Position numbers and translations under genes: made by a program. From Aquatica leii (taxonomy: Eukaryota > Arthropoda > Insecta > Coleoptera > Lampyridae), in contig CM069436.1 in the NCBI GenBank assembly GCA_035610365.1, forward strand, positions 7,988,937-8,052,936: DNA of 64,000 nucleotides. Reading direction: 5' to 3'. Of the stretch, positions 32,700 through 44,419 are shown piece by piece. A model generated the notes under the pieces. The model was given only the letters and a program-made list of their open reading frames with translations. It was not told where the DNA came from and did not search any database. Position 1 is the first letter of the stretch; every line of letters begins with the position of its first letter.

Positions 32700-33784
32700 C
32701 CCTTCTGTTAAGAAATATCTACAGGAAAAAACCTACCCGTGCAAGCCCTTCTCATCCTTGACAATGCCCCTGCTCATCCACCAAACCTCGAAGATGACAT
32801 CCTCGAGGAGTTTACATTTATAAAGGTTCGCTACCTACCACCCAGCACCACTCCTATCCTGCAGTCCATGGATCAGTAGGTGATTTCTAATTTTAAGAAG
32901 CTATACCCCAAGCATCTGTTTTGGCTCTGCTTTGAAGTGACGGAGACCACAAACCTCACCCTTCGAGAGTTCTGGAAGGACCATTGCCTAAAAATTATCG
33001 ATCAGGTCTGGCTGGGTGTTACAACGAGGACCTTGACCTCTGCATGGAAAAAGCTGTGGCCTGAAGCTGTAGCTGAAAGGATCTACGAAGAATTGGAACC
33101 CGGTATGTCAGTAGAGGAGGAGATTGTGTCTCTGGGGAAATCCATGGGTCTAGAGCTGGAAGAGAGAAACGTGAACGAACTCGTCGAGGAGCACACCCAG
33201 GAACTGAGGACTGAGGAGATACAAGAGTTACAGTCACAGCAGCATACGGAGGTTATGCAAGAAATTGCTTTCGAGGAGTCAGATGAGGAGGTTATTTCTA
33301 CCAGTGAGATAAAGGAGATCTTAGGAATGTGGGAGAGAGTTTCACAGTTCGTGGAAAAGAAACACCCAGAAAAAGTTGCAACAGGTCGTGCATCTGATCT
33401 ATTTAATGACACTTGCCTAACTCAATTCCGGAACATTCTGAGAGGGAGGAAGAAACAAACCTCCTTGGACATGTTTTTTTCTAAACGGCCTACAGGTGAA
33501 AGCGAGAAAAATGTAGCGAAAAAGGCAAAGACCACTGAGGATATCTAATTTATTTCTTTACATTCTCTTTTTTGTTTTTGTACAATAAATATTTGTCATT
33601 TATAAATACGTTTTTATTATTTAAAACCGCGTAACAAAAATAACTGGGGTGACATTTTGGGGGTTGGAACAGTTTAAAGGTAGTTCAATTGTTTTGTATC
33701 GGAAAATTAGCTTCGAGACACGAGTAATTCAATACGAGCAAGGTTGCGGAACGAATTAAACTCGTATGTCGAGGTACCACTGTA
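32700..33784 (+). mobile_element. Tigger/pogo DNA transposon, 3' half
   Basis: The 3' half of a Tigger1-type transposase is followed by a short 3' UTR with an AATAAA signal (about 33584) and a 3' terminal sequence ACTCGTATGTCGAGGTACCACTG, the Tigger terminal repeat read inward as CAGTGGTACCTCGACATACGA. It is followed by TA (33783-33784), the expected target dinucleotide. The 5' half of the gene and the left repeat are missing; the text to the left of 32700 is unrelated. Confidence 0.85.
32706..33548 (+). pseudogene. Tigger/pogo transposase (TIGD1-like), truncated
   Basis: From 32739 the frame reads LLILDNAPAHPPNLEDD (second catalytic Asp in the DDE fold), then YLPPSTTPILQSMDQ, a TAG stop at 32877-32879 where a Gln codon is expected, then VISNFKKLYPKHLFWLCFEV and LTLREFWKDHCLK. 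A long acidic C-terminal region follows. The open part 32880-33548 is 222 residues and ends with KKQTSLDMFFSKRP, matching the QxxLxxFF PCNA-binding pattern seen in Tigger proteins. A one-base deletion in the A-run at about 32724-32731 shifts the upstream KYLQEK segment out of frame. The first Asp and the DNA-binding domains are lost. The stop is a C-to-T change in CAG. Confidence 0.85.
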
Positions 33785-33829
33785 CTATTATTTTATGTAC
33801 CTACGTGTATGAAGTGGTGTCTACTCATA

Positions 33830-34060
33830 AGTATCTGCTGATACATCTTATGGATAATATGAAGGCTTAATATAATAAATAAAGCTGAAGGCTGAAAATG
33901 ATCAGTTAAACTGAAGTATTAATCTAAAGAAAGTAAAGGGTTGAACTGTCAACGTTCTAACCAAAATTTAACTACATGCACTACCGCTCACGGGTAGGTA
34001 CTAAGAATTTTGTTAAAATACGAATTGTGAAAATTTATAACTAACGACACGTAATACTTT
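33830..34060 (+). repeat. Family 1 LTR-like repeat, 3' fragment
   Basis: Contains GCTGAAGGCT-like motifs (33863-33920) and ends with ACTAACGACACGTAATAC near 34043-34060, corresponding to the GACACGTAACA end of family 1. The 5' part is missing. It lies about 45 bp after the Tigger end. Confidence 0.4.
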
Positions 34061-36860
34061 ATTTTTTGCTTGGTTTATTGCAGCGATTATTTCAGTTTTG
34101 TTTAGTTCTGGTATGTCTTCTGAGTTAATATTTATGATATTTTTCTTTAATTTTGCCGGAACCACTGTTCAAATGTTTGCTTGAAACCTTTTGGTTGAAT
34201 TTAGGTACCGCGAATAACAGTAACTGCTAGCTAGTTATTTAAATTTCTAATATGACAATGACTACTAACAACAATAGTTGGATAATAACGTATTGTATTG
34301 TAAAGCTATTAAGAATGATGTAAAAAACTCTTAAAAGCCTATAAATATTGTAAAATATGCAATTGTTTACAAGAGAAAACGTCTAAACTATCCAAAGCCG
34401 ATTAATAAGTAGTATTATTGTATTAGAATGTTAGACAAACTGATTAGTTTTCTTTCTGCCAATGGACCGATTCTTCTTAATAAAGATACAATCGGACAAA
34501 TAATTAGAAGAGACAACAATAATAAATTATTTAGCACGGACGCCATTAATTCTGACAGTAATATCTTTTTCATGTAATTTTTTATCGGCGTTTAAGTTCC
34601 AACAAACCAGTACGTAAGTTTTATGCGACTCGTTTAAAGCTTTAATTAATACGAAAGTGTACTTAAAAGATTATTTTAATAAACTAAATTAATTAAAAAT
34701 AAATTGTCATTACAAAAAGTGTAATAAAAGAAAAATGTTAAGATATAGTCAAGTAAACGTGTTGCAAGAATTTTGCAGCGCCGGGGAAATATATATTTAA
34801 TTGCAGCATTTATATATGTACTTATGCTTATGTAGTGGGTACATTAAATTTACTCACATCAAAGCTATAGCAAGAATTCCCTGAAAGCTCTGAAAAGCGT
34901 CTGTGGCTTGAATTACAAGCTTAAATCAAGAGCTTAATAATTACATCTAAATTCTTTTGATAGTTGTAAAGGGAAAATTAAGATTTATGCAAATTGTATA
35001 TTCATTACATCTTGCATTCTTTTTAACTGCACCTTTGGAGATTAGTAAAAAGAAAAACATTTTCTTTACGGTATAATTTAATCGTTTTGATTTAATGCAG
35101 GTGAAATTGTCTGGAATCGGGTAAGAAAATGCAATAAGCACGCGATCGTGTATTTATAAATGCTCGTGTAAACGTGTTTGATTAAATAGTTTTTGCTGTT
35201 AATTTTTATAAACGTATTTGATTGATCATTTACCAATAATAACAAACTTTTGTTATTTTGTAGCATTATTGCAGTTAATACCGATTTAATTGAAATTGGA
35301 TTATTTTGAAATCGAGAATGGTCGAGTATTTATTGATTTGTGTATAATACGATATTAAAATATGTATCGGTACTAGTAGCAAATTTAAAAGATTTAAAAT
35401 TCAAATGCCACGTATCGTGCGTTAATGGTGCCATAAATATGTAGATCAAACAGATAAGATTATATACACGGTATTGTGTAACTGAACTAAACAGGACAAT
35501 AAAGTTAGAAACTTACGATGCAAAATTTTGTTTCGTAAACCGTTAAAAAAAAGGGGGGCGTTCTGTAGGAAATTTCGACGTCTATGTTTGAATTACCGGA
35601 GCTTTCCGGCTGGTGAGTATCGTGACTTTTAAACTTGAGAGATCAAAGCGAATATATCGTGTGAAAGTTACGAATTACGAGAACTTTCCGAATACAATAG
35701 GTAAATAGCTTTTCGTATTATTGGCCTATTTCCACTATGGCTTTTCCGAATGTTCGAGCCCATTTACTATACTCAAACTTTTTGAAATGTAATGTCTTTG
35801 TAAGGAATACATTAGATCCTATACAATACCAAATTGTTAAGGGATTTGAAAAGGGCAACGACTAATAAAAATTCCACTTTTTAACTCGATTAGTTTTCGT
35901 GAGAAGTTATTATAACATTAGTGAAAAAAAAACCTTTAAGATGACAGAATAACTAAATCAATGTTATTTGTAGAACTAATCCAGAAAGTGGTGTGGTATA
36001 CACATTTTTATGTATTGACTTTTATAGGAGAATCATAGTTGGCAATGAATTGATGGCATAGGTGTATTAATAATATCTATCATACTTGTAAAGTTCATTA
36101 AAATTGACAAAATAAATCGGTTACTTTGTTCTTAACAGAATTGCCAAAAAAACAATTTGTTAAGAAGAAACGAGAAGAAGGCATTTCTACCGGGGGATTA
36201 ACCACTTACAGTGTACACTACGTAATAACTTGTAATAAGACGTAATAAATGTGTATAGTGCTGGATACAGTGGCCCTTTTCTGATGCATTGAAAACTGGA
36301 GGAGGATGTGCACCCACCAAACCACTCGGACTTGCTTGGTTTAAGTTCGCCATATATAGAATAGAACGATTTAGGATATGTTACGAGAATAAAGGATTGC
36401 CTAGTTAGACGAGTCGGATGGGCTGTGTATCTGGATCGTGTTATGTAAGCACGAGGTTCACTGAGGCACCTACCTTGCGGTTTATCTTCGCGTATCAGGC
36501 TGTAAACCAAATAGGCGGGAAAAGGATACGGTTATGAGGCCAGTTACGCAAGAAAACTACGACTAAAAAGAAATTGAAAATGTTAGTTAACTAAAAATAA
36601 TCAAATAACATATTCTAAATCCACATGCAGTTAAATAATTAAATAAATACCCTCCTTTGCCGTAGCTGGCTGTAAAATCAAATCATGTCATGCAAAAATA
36701 AACTAAATTATTTACGTTTGACTTGGGTCTTTTATAGCGATTGCAATGAGTACATTGACGTCGGACGCTAGTCTCAAGGATAGACTCAGCGGAATCTGGA
36801 TACGGGTTGACTTGGGTTCTTAGGGTACTCCGGTCATCATCGAACTTCCGACAGGAAAAA
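34060..36860. other. Long stretch without recognisable features
   Basis: AT-rich with poly-purine patches (for example GGGGGGCG at about 35555). No protein homology or terminal repeats that I can support. Confidence 0.4.
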
Positions 36861-36867
36861 ATTTGTT

Positions 36868-37640
36868 ACAAGCTTTAGGTATTTTACGAACCTGCACGGC
36901 CAACTCACAATAGTCGGTGAGAGGGTAGGGTTCCTAGATAATAATGAAAAGATATTTAAGGGCGCCAGAGCTTATCCCCAAAGTGACTTCTGTCCGCTCA
37001 CAACAGAATGGTAGCACTTGTAACAAGATGTTAGGTTCGTAATCCCTTCTACTCGTCTGTTCGAGTAGCCAGCGTTTGTGATTAGATAACGACGATCTAA
37101 AGAGAAAGGTATGTTGTCATAAAAGAACAAGTAACCACAATAACAACTTTAATCTAGAATCGTTGATGATTATCACAGGATATAAGAATTCTCATTACAG
37201 AAAATCAGTAGTATCGGCAACACACAATACATAGATAAATTTGGTTTACATGAATAACGAAGAGTAGATTTATAGTAAATCTCAGTTGCACATAGCATGC
37301 GAGATACATGAAATAATGATAATAAGTACGGCCTTAATATTACAATATCATAATAAATATTGGGAGTACACAGCATACGTCATACACAATAAGCAATAAG
37401 CAAGAAAAATTACTACGGAATTAATATTCACACGGTTTCGTGAGCGACCTGGTTGACTACGAGGTAAAACATATAAAATCACTTACCACAACACAGGAGT
37501 TTCCACAGGTGCGCAGAAAGTACTTTCTCCGCCACGTAGTCCTGTAAGCAATTTGAAATAGCAAGTCGTGTCAAACTAATTCCTCACGAAAGTGAAATCT
37601 ACAAAATCATTACTTAAATTTTAAAGTACACACATAACAC
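36868..37640 (+). repeat. LTR-like repeat, family 2 copy
   Basis: Starts TGTTACAAGCTTTAGG and follows the order of the 25266 copy: ACGAACCTGCACGGCCAACTC, AGGGCGCCAGA, TTCGTAATCCC, TGTTCGAGTAGCC, ATTAGATAACGA, then TATCGGCAACACAC and CATGCGAGATACATG. It ends near ACACACATAACA (about 37628-37639), consistent with TGTTAC...TAACA ends. No coding region is attached, and no clear target duplication was found. Confidence 0.5.
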
Positions 37641-38214
37641 AACCCGAAAGTCGGATGCTGTTATACCCTTTTCTGTGATTTAATTAATTCCAACAGTAGG
37701 TCTTATAAATATTTAGAATCGTTCCAACACAATATTCGTCGAGGGTTATCTCTCGTCTTTCAGTATCGATTTGAATTCATGGGCCGGATGGTGGTAAGAA
37801 TGGCCGGTGACGATACGAATACTCCACACGAGCGTAACGAAGCCACAACTTTCCTGGTGGACGTTAAATTATAACCAGAATGCCCCTAGTTATGAGGTGG
37901 CACATGGCGCTAACCAAAAAGACATAAAAATTACCTTTAATTAAAGAAAGAACAAAATCACTTACTCCGCGTGAGTAAACTGAGTTAATTAAGAAAACTT
38001 CTATTTTCCATCGTGTCCCAACACGTGGATGAACTTAGAAAACGAATTTTTCACTCACGCAGACATAGGTTAGAACATGAACGATGTCAAAGTCAAAATG
38101 CCGGTCTGTCACCGGATGTCGTCTACTCAATGCAAAGTGACCAACGAATCCGATAGATGGCGTCGAGAAATATAAAAGTAATTTTTAAATTAAACTAATA
38201 TACAGGGTAATGCA

Positions 38215-38751
38215 TTATTTAAATTTATGTACGTAACAAATTCTATGTGACGAATTATCAGGAACACCACACGACAAGCACCGGTCGTCATCTGCAACGC
38301 TAATGCGTTTCAAATGGCAACGCAACGTGCAATGTGAGAATTTGGACGGCCGCTCGTCCCGCGATATGGGACTCCAGTCTAGGATATTTAGTATCAAGGA
38401 ATAGGCGTTACGTCCTTTATGGGATGTATTCCACTGCCGCTTCCATTCATTCAAGACCAAAGTTTTGAGATGGCGCTTGACGGCCGGAAAGGAAGGAAAA
38501 TCTGCGATCGAAACTTGCTGGTCTAAGAATGTGCACGTGTCAACTCTTACAAGAACTTGGAAGCAGTATATTTCTTGCAATAGGAGATGCAGAGGCGGAT
38601 ATTTTGCCACAATGCACAAGGAAGCGATATGAACAATACGATATGCCCCGAGGATCACACGAAGGAATAGGGAATGTAGGGAAACCAGTTTCCTGACAAT
38701 GTGGGTATATCGCATTTTGTGGTACCAGATGTCTAAGCGATATGTGTGCAT
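38215..38751 (-). pseudogene. R1-like LINE C-terminal domain
   Basis: A 178-residue open frame with LHSLFLRVILGAYRIVHIA, LCIVAKYPPLHLLLQE, a WKRQWNTS segment and DDRCLSCGVPDNSSHRIC, a CCHC-type motif. It corresponds to the post-RT region of R1-like ORF2. The length of the undisturbed frame suggests this part has decayed less than the RT. Confidence 0.75.
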
Positions 38752-38778
38752 AGGGATGCCTGCACTGTTAAAAACGAA

Positions 38779-39427
38779 TTAATGATTTTCTATGTAGGTT
38801 CCAGTTACCGTTACAGTCTGGCTTTTGTCAACAACATAGCAACAGTGTTTAACGAAGCGCAGTTTATGATCGAGCAAAAGACCAAGGTACTTAAACTCGA
38901 AAACTCTGTGATCTGAAATGCCGTTGAGTCGAAGTGAGGGAGCAACCAAAAACCATGTATTTGGTCTTGACAACTGAGACAGTAAATTGTGTGATAGTGA
39001 TATCGTCCGCGTAAGCGAAAATGTCACAGTTATCGGGTAAGTCTTGTTCTAGTAGAGAATTCACAACTACGTTCCACAAAGTCGATCCGAAAACCGATCT
39101 TTGTAGGCACCCTTTCGTCAGTCGTTTTGTGTAGGAAGAGCCAGAAACGTTCGTGGAATAAGTGATCGAGCGACTCGATAAATGACTGCACTGACGCGCA
39201 TGGCGTCTGGAGACACTCTCTTAACAACGAGAGACGTTCGTTTGTACTTTTGTCATTAATTTACGAATGGCGTCTGTCGCCGATTTGCCGGGAACGAAGC
39301 CGTACTGGCTGGGATGGAATAATCTTTGTGGAGGAATGATGTCTGTATTTTCTTTAACACAACTCGAATAATTTGCCAATGCCTGAAAGTAGCGTAATCG
39401 GACAATTCCAGTTGAAGTTCGAGACAT
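38779..39427 (-). pseudogene. R1-like LINE reverse transcriptase remnant
   Basis: Frame pieces in order: FHPSQYGFVPGKSATDAIRK (39427-39221), a SFIESLDHLFH segment, then LWNVVVNSLLEQDLPDNCDI and FAYADDITIT (39079-38891), where YADD is the catalytic box, and then NGISDHRVFEFKYLGLLLDH (39027-38779), the KYLG post-palm motif. Each piece is in a different frame, so the enzyme is dead although the catalytic YADD is kept. Confidence 0.75.
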
Positions 39428-40752
39428 TCCTCTTACCAGCCTTGAGAATCGTTATTAGCCTACCAGTTTTTCAACTATTTGGAAAATACCTGCATTGAAC
39501 ACAAGAGTTGAATAGGTCAATGAACAATATACAGCGTCGGGTCTGGGAGCTCTATTCTGAGGAATTCTGTTAGCCACCGACGCTGGATCCTATTTTGTAC
39601 CCACTCAGTCACGTCGGGACTCAATATCTGCAAAAGATTAGGATCTAATTTGGGCTTGATAAGATAGTCGTTTGTTGGATCATCATCTGGAAACAAGGAA
39701 CTAACTATTGACTTTCTTGTGACGAGCTCTGTGAGAGTATATCTGTCACCGTCACGGACGTTCCAACATGGTTGGATAGCAAGGAACTTTTGTGAGGATA
39801 TCCTATAAACTAATTCCCACGGATTCGGCTCGCTTTAACCAATCTAATTTTTGGACTCCACCACGGTACACCAGCTCTAGAATTCGAGCGAACTCGGTTT
39901 AAGCCATTTCGGCTAGATTCGAGGAACAACTTGGTTAGCTTATCGATAGAGACGTCTATAGAATTAGGATCGTGACATGTGGAAGATAAGTAGCAAGTAG
40001 GACGCTGACAGTTGTGTTCAGCTAGACAGGATCTATGCATTTGACATCGAAGATACGCTTAGGGATGGGAACCGATCGAGGATTTTTGACAGTTAAATCA
40101 AAACGTATCAGTTGGTCGTCACTTTCAATCACATCTGGAATAACTTTCCAGTTAGAAATTTTTCTAGCTAAAACTTGTGATGCTAATTGTGACATTGATA
40201 TTTGAATTACCTTGATGACTAGCAAAGGTGAGAGAGGTTGATCAGGTTCATTTACAACACATAGGTCACGTTTGCCCATGTGGTGCTCCACACTTTTGCT
40301 TCGTTTGTCAGTCTGCAAGAAATGCCAAAGCGCCGATTTTGCATTGAAATATCTTGCTATATTGATCGGGACGTCACTTAGTTCGTTCAATCTAGATGTA
40401 GATGAATACGAACATGCTCGCTTGATGACCAACAAACGCGGACGATACCCAAGGAGGTGTTTTCAACTGTGATTATAAATACGGCCGTGCAGTCATTAGT
40501 TAGATTACTGAGGGTAACTACTTCGATGGGCTTCGCGCTATAGTAAACAATAGCCGAGAAATACCACATAGAAGTAGATGCGGTGATCTTGTTGAAGGAC
40601 AAGGCCGCATCAGCGAGCCTATATCCTGAATCAGTACTATACACATATGGCTCTTGGGACGGTAGAATCTCTATGTCATTGCCGGAGGAGAAGCTTGAGC
40701 ACAACAATGCTGACGATTTACTTGCGCAATCTTAAGAGTCAGAGAAGCGTCC

Positions 40753-40986
40753 TCACTGTCCATAATCGGTATGAGATATCTTGGCGTCCAGCCTCTTTAA
40801 GTACGCCGGGTAGTTGTTAGGAGACCCCTTGTGTTTTATCACATCTCCTTTATGGCCATATCTTATGTAGTTAGCGCATACAAGGTCTCTTGTGGTTTTT
40901 GGACAATCTACCGCATTGAAGTTCGCTCTTGCAGTCACCTTGTTGGTGGTCGAACTTCTGGCACTTGAAGCATCTAAGATGCGCAC
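40753..40986 (-). pseudogene. R1-like LINE ORF1 C terminus (zinc-knuckle region)
   Basis: Reads CPKTTRDLVCANYIRYGHKG, then KGSPNNYPAYLKRLDAKI. Such Cys/His-rich segments followed by N..AYL are the C terminus of ORF1 proteins in R1/Jockey-type LINEs, where they bind RNA. Cys and His spacing is disturbed by an insertion (YIRY). Confidence 0.6.
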
Positions 40987-40999
40987 ATGATCATTTACC

Positions 41000-41950
41000 C
41001 TGCATGAATTCCAGGCTACGTATACCTGACGGTTGGCTATTAGGTGCTTTCGTACCTCGGAAGTTACTTCAATTACGTAATTACTATTTGCCCTGTCTCT
41101 AAGCCCGCGGCTTTCTGGGATTACAACCAGTCACTAGTGCCGACCTAACCCTTTTAGCCGTGCAACAGGACATTATTGCCGCATAGCTCTTATTACCTAA
41201 GCTTCGTTGCCTACCTTTAACCTCGAGGAGGTAGGGTTCTAAAGCTTTCCGTGGTACGGAACACACGTTAATAGAAAATCACAATATAATTAATAAATAA
41301 ATAAATATAACCTGGTCTTTATACCAGGAATCGCAGTTGCTTAGAAAATATCAATTACCTAAGCTTTAGCTAAAGATGAAAGATTTATTCGCATATTGAA
41401 GAGAAACCAGAAACTGGAATCAGATTAGTGATTGTGACATGGCTAACAGTAAAACAACGTTGCAAACAAAAAAAAATGTATTGTCAAATCATCTTACAGA
41501 GCAGAGCCACTAACTTACACAAAAACAGTAATAAAAACAATAAATTCCGCGGAAAACAGGATTCGTAGGTGTCCCGATTTCGACATAATAGTATCGCTTC
41601 CTAGCGATTTTTATGAAATGTTTTGCTTCTATGTTTAATTTACCTTTGTCATTTAACCTGCTTAATAAAATTCTAAGCATTCCGACAAGTGTGTTTAGTT
41701 CCGTTAAGACCGAGCTTAAGACTTTCTTAAACTTAAATTCAAGGTAGTTTATTGATATAGGTTGTATATAACTTAAACCGAGCTTTCTGAATTCAAGATA
41801 CAGTGCATATAGGTACTAAACTAAGAACCAAATTGGTTATAATAAAGAGACAGGAAAATAAACAATGTCATTGATTTATATCAAGGAAATGATTTCTCGC
41901 AGTTAGAACTTTTATTGCTGCAGTTTTCAATTTATTTTTGAATTTGTTAG
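41000..41950. other. Stretch without firm assignment
   Basis: 41000-41300 may be the 5' leader of the R1-like LINE (read leftward). The rest is AT-rich, with short microsatellite-like AATA runs near 41290-41310. No coding homology. Confidence 0.35.
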
Positions 41951-42750
41951 GTGTCGTTAATCATTATTTTCCAAAAATTGTATTTTAATAAAATCCTTGC
42001 TACGTCACTGCTACGCGGACGCCACTGTTGGATGGTTTGTTGTGATTGATATTCACGGTGGAGGGTGTTTCGTCGAATCCTTGATCGATTAACAAAAGGT
42101 GTATCGTTTCACAATTGTTTAACTCTAGTGAATCAGTCTACAATCTCGCAAAAGTAAATGGGCGGATGACATCAGAAGGCTAAATAGGATCTTGACTTCA
42201 ATCAATAATTGCTAATTCGCTATTCTCTTTAGCATAGCTTTCTTTCTTTTATGACTAGTGCAATTAATGTGTATCAAATTCGACAATTGTATTACGTACG
42301 TATTTGCATTGTTGAATCAATTTATCTCAAGCCTTAAGCTTTTTCTTTTTTTGTAGTTACGGCCATTAATTAATATTTTACTTCCAGTCGAGTGCATCAT
42401 ACAGCCTTCAGCTAGTTTCGTATTTGAATAATTGTTATGTACGTTGACTGTATCCGATTAAAATTTGTTTTATCGCTTTGAAATTGTTGAACGAGTTAGC
42501 TTATGTAACAGTTAACCATAAATTATTCTTTTGTTACTTTCTCTCGTTGACTATTGCTTATTTTCTTTTAATCTCTTCGACAGTGGGTTTAGACGTACCC
42601 TTGGTGTCGCCGAGCCAATAATTCTAACTTTATAGCGGAGTGGTGCTCAAGTGTTTTTGTTTCTATTATAGTTTTTTAACCACGTCCACTTGCCGACATC
42701 TTAGCTAGCCATGGTGACATGGTTGTTACCAACAAAACACATCAGAAGAA
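41950..42750 (-). repeat. Family 1 LTR-like repeat, reverse copy
   Basis: Reversed family 1 blocks run from the right end (TTGTTACCAAC near 42723-42734) through ATCTTAGCTAGCCATGGTGAC, TTAGACGTACCC and TCGACAGTGGG. The left part (TTTTAATAAAATCCTTGCTACG and GCTACGCGGACGCCACTG, 41984-42028) is shared with 43393-43446. A motif block GTCGAGTGC...ATACAGCCTTCAGCTAG resembles the GCTGAAGGCT units. Confidence 0.45.
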
Positions 42751-43059
42751 AAGATTGCCAACAGATTATAAGACGAAATGTATTTTATCGGTTTTAGCCA
42801 CGATAAGATGAACGCAGTTTAGAACATGCTGGATTCTTGGAAAAGAAACTTTTAATTGACAAGAGAATATATAAAATATGCGATGTAGTTTTATTCTTTG
42901 CATTTGGAAAAATTGGGTAATATCATCAAACAAAATGCAGATGAGAAAACCTATTCTACGAAAATAATTTTTTTAATTCTGTACTAAGGCGTTTAAACAG
43001 GATAGAGGCAACAACTTCCAAGTTATGTTACTTTTCTGTACATTTAGGGGATGAGTATC

Positions 43060-43502
43060 CAAGAAAGGAAAACAGAAGCCTTGGTAGTAAAGCCTCAGCA
43101 GATAAAGACTTTTCAATTTTGGGGGAAATACAAGTCATCCTTAAAAGGACCAAAGAATACGCCAAACAATCGCGAGTGAGTTGGGTATCTTGTATCACGA
43201 CTTTTGAGACAGTAATGATTAAACCAGTCAATGAGCTTATTGTTATAGAAACTGATGTTGATGATGAAGACTCGCACACTGAGCCTAGAAATACATGTGT
43301 TGGAGATGAAACAATGGCAAACGTAATTTACGGCGACGTAGATCAAGACCTCAGCCAAGTGTTACGTGTCATTAGTAATAACGTTTTACAGATTTGTATT
43401 TTAATAAAATTCTTTTCACTTCACTGGTACGCGGACAGCACTGGTTGGATATTTCAGTTTTATTTGATAATTACGGTGGGGGATTTTTTGTTGAAGATTT
43501 GA
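43060..43502 (+). CDS. Unidentified reading frame shared by the two foldback copies
   Basis: From about 43060 the frame reads NRSLGSKASADKDFSILG, then EIQVILKRTKEYAKQSRVSW, VMIKPVNELIVIETDVDDED and MANVIYGDVDQDLSQ, about 100 residues of ordinary protein-like composition. The copy at 48778-49194 (-) encodes nearly the same residues up to DLSQ and beyond, so the segment has moved with the element. The part after DLSQ (about 43354 on) lies in sequence related to family 1 repeat ends and is probably not coding. I do not recognise the family. It could be a captured host exon or a piece of an element protein. Confidence 0.35.
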
Positions 43503-43994
43503 TGTGAGTGGTTTGATTTTGATAGAAACTTTGTATGTTTAATTGTAAGTAATTTTTTTAATTTAATTTTTCTTAGTCGTCGTTACTATTAAGTTTTTAG
43601 CGATTATACTGAAATGAAGATTTTCTACGTATATTGATGGAATTAAGACGGTTTTTGATCTGTTTAATCCTCACAGGTATGGTGGCGGACGTCATTTTGT
43701 TTTGTTAACTTTTTATAGCGAGTTTGGCGGAGACTCCAGGTCTTCTTCTTTTCAATTCAGCTTCTAAGGTTGGAAAGTAGTATTTCCCTGGAATGATATC
43801 GCACATATAATATACCGATTCAGCTGCTGTAATTAATGTGGGATTGAGGACTTTAAGGTTTTTGCTAGATTTGAATTTCGAACAGCTGTGAATATCTGTG
43901 AAATACTGTTTATCGATGTATCCATTACTTGCGCTACGCTGCAACGTCTAATTTGTATAATCTTTTTTGTCACTGTGTTACGTGATTTGTCACA

Positions 43995-44030
43995 GGGAAC
44001 AGCTGTTTCGTCCTCGCTCTTCAGCATTGG
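43995..44030 (-). ncRNA. Decayed hammerhead ribozyme (copy A, first)
   Basis: Minus-strand text CCAATGCTGAAGAGCGAGG then ACGAAACAGCTGTTCCCTGTG keeps CTGAAGA, GAAAC, AGCTGTT and part of stem I, but stem II is reduced to GCGAGGAC and no longer pairs. It is the counterpart of the intact ribozyme at 48367-48408 and is probably inactive. Confidence 0.6.
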
Positions 44031-44267
44031 AATACTCTAATGCAGTTTCTAGTCTCTAATGATATTGAATTAATATAAACAAATTTTTGCACTTGCGTAG
44101 TACAACTAGGAATATTATGCCGCGTTTAATTCAAATATACATATTTCTGAAATTCGCGGTTGTAATATTTACTATGTTCTAACAACTTTCTTTCTTTCTT
44201 TTTCTACAATGTGGGTTAAACTATGGTAATTTGCTTTATATAGTTGTGGAAACTGCATTAAAGTATT

Positions 44268-44311
44268 CCAGTGCTGAAGAGTCTAAATACGAGGGAACAG
44301 CTGTCGGCTGG
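44268..44311 (+). ncRNA. Decayed hammerhead ribozyme (copy A, second)
   Basis: CCAGTGCTGAAGAGTC, a loop, then GAGGGAACAGCTGTCGGCTGG. The invariant GAAA box reads GGAA, and stem II (GTCT with CGAG) has lost most pairing, so it should be inactive. Long outer stem sequences (GTTGTGGAAACTGCAT to the left, TGGTTTCTGCAATTATATAA to the right) match those around 48048-48091. Confidence 0.65.
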
Positions 44312-44419
44312 TCTTTAACGATGGTTTCTGCAATTATATAAACACATTTTTGCACTTAGGTACTGCAGTTAGGAATATTATGACGTGTATAATTCAAATA
44401 CATTGTTTTTAATTTTTCG

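Larger units (their letters stand above)
38215..41000 (-). mobile_element. R1-like LINE, degenerate
   Basis: On the minus strand remnants follow in the order gag zinc knuckles (about 40990-40750), endonuclease (about 40700-39800), RT (about 39430-38780) and C-terminal region (about 38751-38215). The RT carries QYGFVPGKSATDAI and FAYADDITIT. The C terminus has HSLFLRVILGAYRIVHIASL with YPPLHLLLQE and a CLSCGVPDNSSHRIC zinc motif, the R1-clade signature. Frameshifts are numerous (about 39027, 39079, 39227, 39427). The 3' end lies near 38210. R1-like elements are arthropod-typical. Confidence 0.8.

Noticed and set aside
36187-36510. 107-codon minus-strand frame
   Set aside because: No recognisable domain and no conserved copy elsewhere in the window.
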